Assembly (NCBI RefSeq): GCF_029688735.1
Contig: NZ_JARULD010000001.1
Span: 434,001 to 498,000 of the forward strand
Source of the DNA: Qipengyuania flavescens
GTDB taxonomy: Bacteria; Pseudomonadota; Alphaproteobacteria; Sphingomonadales; Sphingomonadaceae
Direction: 5' to 3'
Length of the DNA: 64,000 bases
Within the stretch, counting starts at the first letter, position 1. Every line of letters starts with the position of its first letter. Made by a program: the position numbers and the translations under genes. The notes under the pieces were generated by a model that worked only from the letters and a program-made list of their open reading frames with translations, was not told where the DNA came from and did no database searches. Of the stretch, positions 9,641-18,300 are shown in pieces.

Positions 9641-9660
9641 GGCCAGACATCCGTCCGGCC
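9641..9660. repeat. hairpin with ATCC tip, copy 1
   Basis: GGCCAGAC-ATCC-GTCCGGCC: 7 of 8 stem pairs with an ATCC loop. It is one of at least five hairpins in the window sharing the central ACATCCGT (or its complement) with different stems; the others are at 9707, 9820, 59186 and 59216. It sits in the serC to glycosyltransferase gap, where no gene is supported. Confidence 0.7.
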
Positions 9661-9706
9661 CTCGCTGTTCCATCCCGCGGGCCCTCCCGGCGCTTTTGTT
9701 GCGTAC

Positions 9707-9728
9707 GGAAAGCACATCCGTGCTTTCC
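9707..9728. repeat. hairpin with ATCC tip, copy 2
   Basis: GGAAAGCAC-ATCC-GTGCTTTCC: a perfect 9-bp stem and ATCC loop. It is preceded by TTTTGTTGCGTACGG, which has a close match (TTTTTTGCGTACGG) beside copy 5 near 59236-59250. Its stem shares only the inner AC/GT with the other copies. Confidence 0.75.
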
Positions 9729-9730
9729 TT

Positions 9731-9815
9731 GGCTGTTCCGTCCCACTCTCCCACCCGGCCACCCAAACAGTATAGTGCCGTGGGTGGCCGGGTGGGGGAG
9801 TGGGACGGAACAGCC
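9731..9815. repeat. large near-perfect hairpin, 35-bp arms
   Basis: Arms 9731-9765 and 9781-9815 are reverse complements at 34 of 35 positions; the exception (T9749) would form a U-G pair in plus-strand RNA. The loop is 15 bases (9766-9780). The outer ends are GGCTGTTCCG and CGGAACAGCC. It is not a normal terminator because no T-tract follows on either strand. It lies between ATCC-tip hairpin copies 2 and 3. The corresponding place in the second locus (59161-59250) has no such arm pair, so it looks like an insertion into that composite. Confidence 0.85.
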
Positions 9816-9819
9816 GCAA

Positions 9820-9841
9820 GCCTTCGACGGATGTCGAAGGC
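9820..9841. repeat. hairpin with ATCC tip, copy 3
   Basis: GCCTTCGAC-GGAT-GTCGAAGGC: a perfect 9-bp stem with the complementary loop. A 30-base segment containing it (9813-9842, from GCCGCAAG to AAGGCG) is identical to the reverse complement of 59185-59214. GACTCTC also follows at a similar distance in both loci. Confidence 0.8.
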
Positions 9842-9895
9842 GCAACCAACCAGGACTCTCGCCAAACGCTCTCCTGCACCCTATGGCCCGCGACG

Positions 9896-11044
9896 ATGAA
9901 CGCTTCCGACCTTCGCATCGCCATGTTCAGCGGCAACTACAACATGACCGTGGACGGCGCGAACAAGGCATTGAACAGGCTGGCCGAGTTCCTGCTTCGC
10001 CAAGGTGTTACCTTGCGCGTGTATTCACCGACCATCGACACACCCGCGTTCGAACCGCAAGGCGATCTGGTCAGCCTGCCCTCCGTGCCCATCCCCGGCC
10101 GCTCGGAATATCGCGTCCCTTATGGATTGAATGACGAGGTGCGCCGCGATCTGGAAGACTTCCGGCCCAACATGATGCACATCTCGTCGCCGGATTTCAG
10201 TGCGAGAGCGGCTGTGGAATGGGCGCGCAAACGCGATATTCCCGTGCTCGGTTCGGTGCACACACGCTTCGAAACCTATCCGCGCTACTATAAGCTCGGC
10301 TTCCTCGAACCGCTGGTCGAAACGTACCTCCGCAGTCTTTATCGCAAGTGCGACGCGTTGGTGACGCCCTCGCAAAGCATGGTCGATACTTTGCACGAAC
10401 AGCGCATGCATCGCGATATCTCGATCTGGTCGCGCGGGGTCGACCGGACCATTTTCCACCCCTCCAAGCGCGATATGGAGTGGCGCCGCGCCCAGGGGCT
10501 GGCGGACGACGACGTGGCCATCGTCTTCCTCGGCCGGCTGGTCATGGAGAAGGGCCTCGACATCTTCGCCGACACGATCGTCGAACTTCGCAAGGAGCAG
10601 GTGCCGCACAAGGTGCTGGTCATCGGCGACGGCCCGGCGCGCGGATGGTTCGAAAAGACCCTGCCCGGCGGGACCTTCGTGGGTTTCCAGGGCGGCGCGG
10701 ACCTGGGCCGGGCGCTGGCGAGCGGCGACATCTTCTTGAACCCGTCGGTCACGGAAACCTTCGGCAATGTCACCCTGGAGGCGATGGCCTGCGGGCTGCC
10801 GGTCGTGGCTGCCGGAGCGACAGGGAGCGCCAGCCTGGTCGAAGACTGGGAGACCGGCCGTCTGGTCGAGGCAGGCAAGCCGCGCGAATTCGCCGAGGCG
10901 CTCGCCCCTTACTGCATGAACCCGGAGCTGCGCGCGCGCCACGGCGAGGCCGGCGCACGCGCAGCTAGCGAGTATTCTTGGGACGCGATCAATCAGGTGG
11001 TAGTCGATACCTACCTGCGCCTGCTCGAGCAGCGCAGAGCTTAG
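9896..11044 (+). CDS. glycosyltransferase family 4
   Basis: 382 residues with the GT-B two-domain fold. The N-terminal acceptor domain has MFSGNYNMTVDGANKAL and DFRPNMMHISSPD. The C-terminal nucleotide-sugar domain has FLGRLVMEKGLDIF and the E-x7-E donor motif in TETFGNVTLEAMACGLPVV. It most resembles the GDP-mannose/SqdX-type transferases that build glycolipids at the inner membrane, but donor and acceptor are uncertain. I chose the ATG at 9896. The frame is open to 9800, but those codons read through the repeat hairpins. The gene stands alone, downstream of the repeat tract. Confidence 0.9.
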   Translation: MNASDLRIAMFSGNYNMTVDGANKALNRLAEFLLRQGVTLRVYSPTIDTPAFEPQGDLVSLPSVPIPGRSEYRVPYGLNDEVRRDLEDFRPNMMHISSPDFSARAAVEWARKRDIPVLGSVHTRFETYPRYYKLGFLEPLVETYLRSLYRKCDALVTPSQSMVDTLHEQRMHRDISIWSRGVDRTIFHPSKRDMEWRRAQGLADDDVAIVFLGRLVMEKGLDIFADTIVELRKEQVPHKVLVIGDGPARGWFEKTLPGGTFVGFQGGADLGRALASGDIFLNPSVTETFGNVTLEAMACGLPVVAAGATGSASLVEDWETGRLVEAGKPREFAEALAPYCMNPELRARHGEAGARAASEYSWDAINQVVVDTYLRLLEQRRA

Positions 11045-11050
11045 CTCCGG

Positions 11051-11488
11051 TCAGCGCAGCACGCCCTTGCGCCGCATGCTGATTGCATAAACCAGCAGGA
11101 ACACCGCGATGCTCCACAGCAGGATCGGGAACCAGCCCGGCTGTATTTCAGCCAGTTCGGGCGGCATGTCGGCCCCCGCCTCGTAGAGCGTCGTCAGCGC
11201 GATGCCGACGATCGACAGCGCAAACGACCACACCGCAAACCGGCTGCGCATCAGCAATAGCACCGATCCGATTACTGCGCCCCAGACACCCAGCGCCCAG
11301 CCGCTATGCGCCCAGATCGGAAATGCATCGAGATAGGCGATGCCTTCCGCCGGATAGCCCATGGATTCGAGATAGGCCTGGTTCCTCAGGTTGGTCATGG
11401 TGTAATCATACGCGCCGAAGGCGTTCCACAGCAGCGAAACCACGCCGACCAGCCACAAGTGCCACGGTGTCCTGACAGTTTCCGTCAT
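11051..11488 (-). CDS. four-helix membrane protein of unknown function
   Basis: 145 residues with four predicted membrane helices: around 10-28, 63-82, 86-104 and 118-137. It starts WHLWLVGVVSLLWNAFGAYDY and has a basic C-terminus (RRKGVLR). It looks like a conserved small proteobacterial membrane protein, but I cannot assign a function. GGGAGAG precedes the ATG. It is codirectional with, and 73 bases downstream of, the PadR regulator, so the regulator may control it; the gap holds a 15-bp hairpin. Confidence 0.8.
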   Translation of the reverse strand: MTETVRTPWHLWLVGVVSLLWNAFGAYDYTMTNLRNQAYLESMGYPAEGIAYLDAFPIWAHSGWALGVWGAVIGSVLLLMRSRFAVWSFALSIVGIALTTLYEAGADMPPELAEIQPGWFPILLWSIAVFLLVYAISMRRKGVLR

Positions 11489-11501
11489 ACTTCACTCTCC
11501 C

Positions 11502-11544
11502 CTCTGCCGACCCTCGTCACGCAGCGTAGCGAGGATCGGCAGAG
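11502..11544. repeat. hairpin between PadR gene and membrane-protein gene
   Basis: Arms 11502-11516 and 11530-11544 pair at 14 of 15 positions (CTCTGCCGA.CCTCG and its complement) around a 13-base loop. No T-run follows on the minus strand, so it is not a clear intrinsic terminator. It could attenuate or stabilise the message between the two genes, or be a dispersed repeat. Confidence 0.65.
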
Positions 11545-11561
11545 AGGCAAGCAAGACAGGG

Positions 11562-12323
11562 TCATAGCCGCTCGATCTTCTTCGCCAGATCGTCCACCAG
11601 ATCGACGATTTCGCGCATGGTCTTCTCGTCGAGCTGGCCGCTCTTGGCGCGGTTCTTCAGCACTGTGGCGAGATTACCGACGGCACGGAACATCTCGGGT
11701 GTGGCGAAAGCCTTGCCGGATTTCGCGCGGCGCTGACGCTGGCCTTCGATCCGCTCGACCAGGCTTTCGATCTCGTCCTTGCGATCGACCAACTCGCCAC
11801 GCCCTTTTTCCGTAGCACGATAGGCCTTGCGCGGCTCGTCGCCATCGACTTCGCGGATCAGCCCCTCGTCCTCGAGCAACGAAAGCGTCGGATAGACCGT
11901 GCCCGGGCTCGGCGAATAATTGCCGCCAGTCATGTCCTCCACCGCCTTGATGAGCTCGTAGCCGTGGCGCGGTTCCTCCGCGATCAGGTGCAGCAGCAAC
12001 AGGCGCAATTCGCCCGGAGCGAACATGCGGCGGCGGCGCGCGCGGTGCTTCCCGCCGGATCTGCGGGAGCCGTTGCCGAAGGGTCCGTTCGGGCCGAAGG
12101 GTCCGCCGGGTCCGAAAGGTCCGTCCGGGCCGAAGGGGCCCTTGGGTCCGAATACGCCCTCGGGTCCAAAAAAGCCCGACGCGCTATAAGTGCGGCTGTA
12201 AGAACCGTCGCGGTCGGGATCAACATCGTCCTCGATGTCCACATCGACGTCGAAGTCCTCACCTTCGGGATGATCGGGGATGTTGCCTTCCAGCGGCTCG
12301 TCGCGTTCGTCTTTGCCAGTCAT
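11562..12323 (-). CDS. PadR-family transcriptional regulator with FGP-repeat N-terminal arm
   Basis: 253 residues. Residues 1-48 are strongly acidic (EDFDVDVDIEDDVDPD). Residues 52-83 are a glycine/proline repeat of FGPxGP units. A basic patch RARRRR follows, then a PadR winged helix from about 100 to 175 (PGELRLLLLHL, HGYELIKAVEDMTGG, SPGTVYPTLSLLEDEGLI). The C-terminus is a helical dimerisation region. PadR proteins usually repress neighbouring transporter or stress genes in response to small molecules. The start at 12323 has AAAGGAG upstream. A palindromic AT-rich site lies just before it, suggesting autoregulation. The disordered acidic arm is unusual for the family. Confidence 0.88.
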   Translation of the reverse strand: MTGKDERDEPLEGNIPDHPEGEDFDVDVDIEDDVDPDRDGSYSRTYSASGFFGPEGVFGPKGPFGPDGPFGPGGPFGPNGPFGNGSRRSGGKHRARRRRMFAPGELRLLLLHLIAEEPRHGYELIKAVEDMTGGNYSPSPGTVYPTLSLLEDEGLIREVDGDEPRKAYRATEKGRGELVDRKDEIESLVERIEGQRQRRAKSGKAFATPEMFRAVGNLATVLKNRAKSGQLDEKTMREIVDLVDDLAKKIERL

Positions 12324-12338
12324 ATCGTAACTCCTTTT

Positions 12339-12359
12339 AGATATGACTAAGATATATCT
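12339..12359 (-). promoter_or_regulatory. candidate PadR operator (AGATATATCT palindrome)
   Basis: AGATATATCT at 12350-12359 is a perfect 10-base palindrome, and a second AGATAT half-site begins at 12339. This AT-rich island in a GC-rich genome lies 16-36 bases before the PadR start codon, overlapping where the promoter or leader must be. Autorepression by PadR proteins through such sites is common; binding here is inferred. Confidence 0.45.
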
Positions 12360-12421
12360 TCCATTGCCTCCCGCAAGAGCCCCCTGCAAAAGCTCGACGA
12401 AACCCCTATGTCAGCCGACCA

Positions 12422-13741
12422 ATGGCCGACCTCTTCCCCGACAGCCTCCCGGCGACTGCCGAGACCGAACCGCCGCGCGAAGATGCGCCGCTGGCTGATC
12501 GGTTGCGCCCGCAGGTGCTCGACGAGGTGGTCGGGCAAGATCATCTGACCGGTCCCGAAGGCGCAATCGGGCGGATGGTAGCAGCAGGCCGCCTGTCCAG
12601 CATGATATTGTGGGGGCCGCCCGGCACCGGGAAGACGACGATCGCGCGCCTGCTGGCCGACAGCGTCGGCATGCGCTTCGAGAGCGTCAGCGCCGTGTTC
12701 AGCGGCGTCGCCGACCTCAAGAAGGCCTTTGCCGCCGCCGACAAGGCCGCAGCAGCCGGACAGCGCACGCTATTGTTCGTGGACGAAATCCATCGCTTCA
12801 ACCGCGCCCAGCAGGACGGCTTCCTCCCCTTCGTGGAACGCGGCACGGTCACGCTAGTCGGCGCGACGACCGAGAACCCCAGCTTCGCGCTCAACGCCGC
12901 GCTGCTCAGCCGCGCGCAGGTGCTGATTCTCCAGCGGCTCGACCACGATGCGCTGGGTTCGCTGCTCGACAAGGCTGAGGAACTGGAAGGCGCCCTCCCC
13001 CTCACTCCCGAGGCCCGCGATGCACTGGTTGCCAGTGCAGATGGCGACGGGCGGTTCCTGCTCAATCAGGCCGAAACGCTCTACAACGCGAAGATCGACG
13101 AGCCGCTCGATCCCGCCGCGCTCGGACAATTTCTGCAACGCCGGGTCGCCGTCTACGACAAGGATCGGGAGGGGCATTACAATCTCATCTCCGCACTTCA
13201 TAAAGCAGTGCGTGGCAGCGACGTACAGGCGAGCCTTTATTATCTCGCTCGCATGCTTACTGCAGGCGAAGAACCGCGCTTCCTTGCCCGTCGCCTGATC
13301 CGCATGGCAGTGGAGGATATCGGCATGGCCGATCCGCAGGCGCTGGTGCAATGCATGGCAGCCAAGGATGCCTACGAATTCCTCGGCAGCCCCGAAGGCG
13401 AGCTCGCGCTGGTGCAGGCTTGCACTTATCTCGCTACCGCGCCGAAATCGAACGCGGTCTATAAGGCGCAGAAGGCGTCGTTCAAATCGGCTAGGGAAAC
13501 CGGCAGCCTGATGCCGCCGCAGAACATCCTCAACGCGCCGACCAAGCTGATGAAGGATATCGGCTACGGCGCGGGCTACAGCTACGATCACAATTCCGAC
13601 GAGGGTTTCTCGGGCGACAATTACTGGCCCGACGAAATGGAGCCGCAGGAATACTACCAGCCCGTCGATCGCGGCTTCGAGCGCGAGGTGAAGAAGCGGC
13701 TCGATTACTGGGACAAGCTGAGAAACGAGAGGCATTCGTAA
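12422..13741 (+). CDS. rarA: replication-associated recombination protein RarA (MgsA), AAA+ ATPase
   Basis: 439 residues, matching the family. It acts at stalled replication forks. Walker A is GPPGTGKTT at residues 65-73 and Walker B is LLFVDEIHRF near residue 118. Sensor 1 is GATTENPSF and the arginine-finger region LLSRAQ. The C-terminal MgsA tetramerisation domain includes HYNLISALHKAVRGSD. Divergent from padR; the next gene overlaps its stop codon. Confidence 0.95.
   Translation: MADLFPDSLPATAETEPPREDAPLADRLRPQVLDEVVGQDHLTGPEGAIGRMVAAGRLSSMILWGPPGTGKTTIARLLADSVGMRFESVSAVFSGVADLKKAFAAADKAAAAGQRTLLFVDEIHRFNRAQQDGFLPFVERGTVTLVGATTENPSFALNAALLSRAQVLILQRLDHDALGSLLDKAEELEGALPLTPEARDALVASADGDGRFLLNQAETLYNAKIDEPLDPAALGQFLQRRVAVYDKDREGHYNLISALHKAVRGSDVQASLYYLARMLTAGEEPRFLARRLIRMAVEDIGMADPQALVQCMAAKDAYEFLGSPEGELALVQACTYLATAPKSNAVYKAQKASFKSARETGSLMPPQNILNAPTKLMKDIGYGAGYSYDHNSDEGFSGDNYWPDEMEPQEYYQPVDRGFEREVKKRLDYWDKLRNERHS
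13727..13732 (+). promoter_or_regulatory. ribosome-binding site GAGAGG that supports an ATC start at 13741
   Basis: GAGAGG at the end of rarA stands 8 bases before ATC at 13741. No ATG, GTG or TTG occurs in this reading frame for at least 180 bases upstream. The only canonical start downstream, GTG 13846, would delete the conserved N-terminal motif of the next gene. The site therefore decides the start choice. Confidence 0.4.
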
Positions 13742-14613
13742 TCCGCAATTTCGACAATTTCCTCGCCATCGACTGGTCGGGCGCGAAGGGGCGCAAACAC
13801 AGGGGCATCGCGCTCGCATTCGCCAAAGCAGGCGGCGGCGCACCGGTGCTGATCGACCATCGCTGGAGCCGCGAGGAAGTGCTCACGGTGCTGCGCGAAG
13901 ACCTGCCGAAGAACACCCTCGTCGGTCTCGATCTCGGCATCAGCCTGCCCCACGCCGATTGCGGCGCATATTTTCCGGAGAACAAAGTCTCGCTGCCCGA
14001 TGCTCCAGCGCTATGGGCCCTGATCGACGATATCTGCCGCAAGGACGAGCATTTCGGCGTGCAGTCTTTCGTCGACCATCCGGATTACGCGCCCTATTTC
14101 CGCAATGGAACCGATACCGGCGCGCATTTCGGCTGCGACGATGCGGCGCATGGCCGCGGGCGCTTCCGCGTGACCGAAAAAGCGCAGGCAGAGATGGGTT
14201 GCAAACCCTATTCCAATTTCAACCTCGTCGGGGCGGCGCAGGTCGGCAAGTCGAGTCTGACGGGCATGCGGATGCTGCATCACTTGCGCGGCCTGCTGCC
14301 GGTCTGGCCGATCGACCCGCTGCCGCGCAAAGGCTCGGTCATCGTCGAAATCTACACCAGCCTTGCTGCGATGGAGGCCGGGCGCAGCGCATCGCGCGCC
14401 AAGATGCGCAGCCATGAGGATTTGAACGAGGCGCTCGCCGCACTCGGATCGACACCGGTGTCGGGCAAAGGGCCGATCGACGACCATTCCTCCGATGCGC
14501 TCCTCAGCGCCGCATGGCTACGCAAGGTGGCTGGAGAAAGGCGTCGGTGGCAGCCCACGGCGATGACCCCGCAAATCGCGCGCACGGAGGGCTGGACTTT
14601 CGGCGCGTTTTGA
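13741..14613 (+). CDS. DUF429-like protein, RNase H-like fold, apparent non-canonical start
   Basis: If read from ATC 13741 the product is 290 residues and begins RNFDNFLAIDWSGAKG, the strand with the conserved aspartate typical of DUF429-type RNase H-fold proteins. Other markers are VGLDLGISLPHA, VIVEIYTSLAAM and DDHSSDALLSAAWL, which would supply further acidic residues. The biochemical role is unknown. The stop of rarA (TAA 13739-13741) shares its last base with the ATC, a layout that would normally be TAATG. Either an unusual ATC initiator is used, or the gene starts at GTG 13846 and lacks its first motif, or the base is a sequencing error. Confidence 0.7.
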   Translation: MRNFDNFLAIDWSGAKGRKHRGIALAFAKAGGGAPVLIDHRWSREEVLTVLREDLPKNTLVGLDLGISLPHADCGAYFPENKVSLPDAPALWALIDDICRKDEHFGVQSFVDHPDYAPYFRNGTDTGAHFGCDDAAHGRGRFRVTEKAQAEMGCKPYSNFNLVGAAQVGKSSLTGMRMLHHLRGLLPVWPIDPLPRKGSVIVEIYTSLAAMEAGRSASRAKMRSHEDLNEALAALGSTPVSGKGPIDDHSSDALLSAAWLRKVAGERRRWQPTAMTPQIARTEGWTFGAF

Positions 14614-14704
14614 CGCAGTGGCGCGCCACGTTACGACGCTTGTCATTGACCTCTTGCAGGGCACCAACACCCCTCAAGTGGCGAAGCGCTAGGGCGAAAA
14701 TTGT

Positions 14705-14780
<76 letters not shown>

Positions 14781-14850
14781 AATTTAACTAAAAGCACAAT
14801 CAAGCATTTTGCCTTGGCCATTGGCTACTTGCCACCTAGGTAAATGCGTG

Positions 14851-15393
14851 ATGGATACCTTCTTCACCAGCGCCGAACTCCCTGCAGGTCTGCGCAGCGC
14901 TTTTGCCGAGAGCCGCATTTCGCTCAGCCTGGCCGATGCGAAGGCTGAAGACATGCCGCTGATCGCAGTGAATCAGCCATTCTGCGATATGTCCGGTTAC
15001 GGCCCGGACGAGGTTCTGGATCGCAACTGCCGTTTCCTCCAGCCGGACGAATCTCCCGACGCCGTTCGCAAGGATATGCGAGAATTCCTCTACGATTCCG
15101 ACGAGCCCGATGGCCGGTTCGTAATTCCGAACGTCACGAAGGACGGGCGGAAATTCCTGAACCTGGTGTATATGGCCAAGCTCAAGAAAGACGATGAGGT
15201 CACTTACGTGCTCGGCTCGCAGTTTCCGGTCGACCCGGAGAAGGCTTCCGAGCCCGACCTCTACGATCGCGCGCTCAAGGAGAGTCTGAAGCAGCTCAAT
15301 TTGCTGACCGGCGATGACAACTGGGCCCTGCTCGGCAGTTTCGACGCGCTGGCGTCGAGCCACTCCATCATTGCAAGGGCCCGAATGGAATGA
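14851..15393 (+). CDS. short LOV-domain blue-light photoreceptor
   Basis: 180 residues: a LOV (PAS) domain from about 18 to 128 plus a C-terminal helical extension. The flavin-binding signature is intact: DRNCRFLQ with photoactive Cys60, Asn59 and Gln64, Asn in KFLNLVYMAK and Gln124 in LGSQFPV. Light should form a flavin-Cys60 adduct and shift the C-terminal helix. There is no output domain. The stop overlaps the next start as ATGA, so it is coupled to the CheB-CheR-HWE kinase; a photosensor acting in trans on that kinase is my inference. The start ATG at 14851 was preferred over longer frames that reach into the tRNA spacer. Confidence 0.92.
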   Translation: MDTFFTSAELPAGLRSAFAESRISLSLADAKAEDMPLIAVNQPFCDMSGYGPDEVLDRNCRFLQPDESPDAVRKDMREFLYDSDEPDGRFVIPNVTKDGRKFLNLVYMAKLKKDDEVTYVLGSQFPVDPEKASEPDLYDRALKESLKQLNLLTGDDNWALLGSFDALASSHSIIARARME

Positions 15394-18300
15394 AGGAGGG
15401 CGCACCAGCAAGCAAGCCCGCACGATCGGGCGAATTCGCGATCGTCGGCGTCGGTGCGTCGGCGGGCGGGCTGGAAGCCTTGCGCGAAATGTTCAGCGGC
15501 TTCGACGGCCAGAGCGGCATGGCCTTCGTGGTGGTCCAGCATCTCGATCCCACGCACGAATCGCTGATGGCGCAGCTGCTCGAACGCTACACGCCGATGG
15601 CGGTGAAGCAGGCGGAAGGCGGGGAGAAGCTCGAACCCGACCATATTTACGTCATTCCGCCGGCCCATGGCCTCGCGGTGAAGGACGGTGTGCTCGAGCT
15701 GACGGAATTCACCGAACAGCGCGGCATGCGTCGCCCGATCGACGATTTCTTCGAGAGCCTTGCGAAGGATCAGGGCGAGCGCGCGGCCTGTGTGATCCTC
15801 TCGGGCACCGGCGCGGATGGCAGCCGGGGCCTGCGGGCGATCAAGGAACATTCGGGCATCTGCATCGCGCAGGATCCCGACACAGCCGCCTATGACGGCA
15901 TGCCCACTGCCGCCATCGGCACGGGGCTGGTCGACATCACCTGCGACCCGCGCGACACGGTCGAGCACCTGTCGAAATTCTTCCAGCGCGCCGGCCTCGC
16001 CGATGTGGTCGAGAACGATCTCGAGGATGCCGACACGCTGCTCGATATCTGCGATGTCCTGCGCGAGGCCGTCGGCCACGATTTCTCGAATTACAAGCGC
16101 AGTACGCTCAATCGCCGGGTCGCTCGCCGAATGCAGGTTCTCGGTATCGAGAATACCAAGGCGTATCTCAAGCACCTCCAGGAAAACGGCAACGAATGCA
16201 GCGCATTGTTCAGCGACCTGCTGATCAACGTCACCCGCTTCTTCCGCGATTCCGAACATTTCAAGCAGCTCGACGAGTTGGTCATTTCGCCGATGGTGAA
16301 AGAAGCCAAGAACGGCGAAGAGCTGCGGATTTGGGTGCCTGGCTGCTCCAGTGGCGAAGAGGCTTATAGCATTGCCATGCTGTTTGCAGAAGCAGCCAAG
16401 CGGTTCGACAAGCGCCCCTATGTGCAGGTGTTCGCTACCGACATCGACGACAAGATGCTCGATATAGGGCGGAGGGGCGTCTACCCGCTGGCGTCGCTGC
16501 AGGACATCCCCAAGCTTTTCCAGGATGAATACATCTACGGAAGCAAGGACAAGTTCACCATCGCCCCGCAGATCAGGGACATGGTGCGCTTCAGCGTCCA
16601 CAACCTCGTGCGCGATCCGCCCTATTCCAAGATCGATCTCGTCGCCTGCCGCAACGTCCTGATCTATTTCGACGATTCGCTGCAGAAGCTGGTGTTCCCA
16701 TTGTTTCACTTCGCCACTCGGGAAAGCGGTTACCTGTTCCTCGGATCGTCGGAAACGATCGGGCGGCATGAAGACCTTTTCGAATCCGTGGACCAGTCGG
16801 CGCGGATTTTCCGGCGCAAGAACGTGAAGGGCAACTACACGCTCAATCTGGCCAGCGACGTATCGCGGCAAATCAATCGCAGCCGACAAAGGCCGAACCG
16901 GGAGGAAACCACGCGGCGGGGCGGCGTCGAGCTGCGCGCTCTGGAAAAGCTGGCGCAGCGCTACTCGCCCGTCAGCCTCTTGCTCGATCGTGAGGCCATG
17001 CTGCTTGAACGCTGGGGATCGGCCGGGCGGTATCTCGATTTCCCCGAGCGGTTGGAACGCTCGATCCACGTGCCCTCGCTCGCCCGCCCGGGCCTGCGCG
17101 AATTGTTCGGCCCGATGATCCGCCAGGTCTCCAACACCGGGCGCAGGGCCATCGTGAAAGAGGTAGAGATCGTTACCGATTTCGGCACGCTGGAGGCGAC
17201 CATCGTCTGCGAGCCGATCGACAACCAGACCTTCCTCTTCGTCGTGAACGAGACCCGCGGCCTCGAACCCGACACCGGGGATGATTACGACGAATTCGAT
17301 CCCGAAGACGGCCAGCGGCAGTTCCTCGAAGAAGAGTTGCAGGCCACCCGGCATCGACTGCGCTCGACGGTGGAGGAGCTGGAAACGACGAACGAGGAGC
17401 TGAAGAGCTCCAACGAAGAAATGATGTCGATGAACGAGGAGCTCCAATCCACCAACGAGGAGCTTACGACCGTCAACGACGAGCTGAAGAACAAGGTCGA
17501 TCAGCTGACCACGGCCAATGCCGATCTCAAAAACTTCTTCGACAGCACCAAGCTGGCGGTGATCGTCGTCGATTCCGAGCTGAAACTACGCAGCTTTACC
17601 GATGCAGCCGAAGACCTCTTCCCGCTGACGAAGGAGAATATCGGGGAACCGCTCTCCACCCTACCGCATAATCTCGACAACGATCATTTCGTCCAAATGG
17701 CGAAGAGCGCCGCCAAGCAGGGAATGCAGGTTGAAGAGGGTATGCATTCGAGTTCTCTTGATCGCGAGCTCGTGTTGCAAGCAATCCCTTATCGCTTGCT
17801 TGACGGTCAGCTGGACGGCGCAACGCTGATCTTCACCGACGTCTCCGAAACGCTGTCGCTGGAACGCGACCTGCGTGAAGAACGCGAGCGTCTGAGGCTC
17901 GCCCTGGAGGTCGCGAAGATCGGCGTCTGGGAATACGAACCCTCGACCGACAAGACGGTGCTGGATCCGACCGAGCGCAATCTGTTCGACCTAGCCCAGG
18001 ACGATCCCGGCGACACGCTGGAGCCGATCATGGCCTCGCTGCCGCCGAATGATCGCGATCGCGTCAATCGCGCATTGCGCATGGCGATGGAAGGAGACAG
18101 CGATTTCGACGAAGTCTTCCGCTTGCCGCTCGACGATGGCGAGACCCGCTACCTCCACGGCCTCGGCAAGCTCATCGAGGTCTCCGGAACGCGCAAATTC
18201 ATCGGCGTGACCTTCGATGTGTCTGCCGAACGCCGCCTGCTCGATCAGCGCGAGCTGATGATCCGCGAGATGAACCACCGGGTGAAGAACCTGTTCTCGG

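Noticed and set aside
9598-9936. Possible small genes in the serC-glycosyltransferase gap
   Set aside because: All frames run through the hairpin repeats, so their translations resemble each other and the 59 kb copy (FDIRRRLAA). These are repeat artefacts.
15261-17447. 728-codon open frame on the minus strand
   Set aside because: It is antisense to the CheB-CheR-HWE gene, whose frame carries clear domains. High GC produces long shadow frames; the product has no recognisable family.
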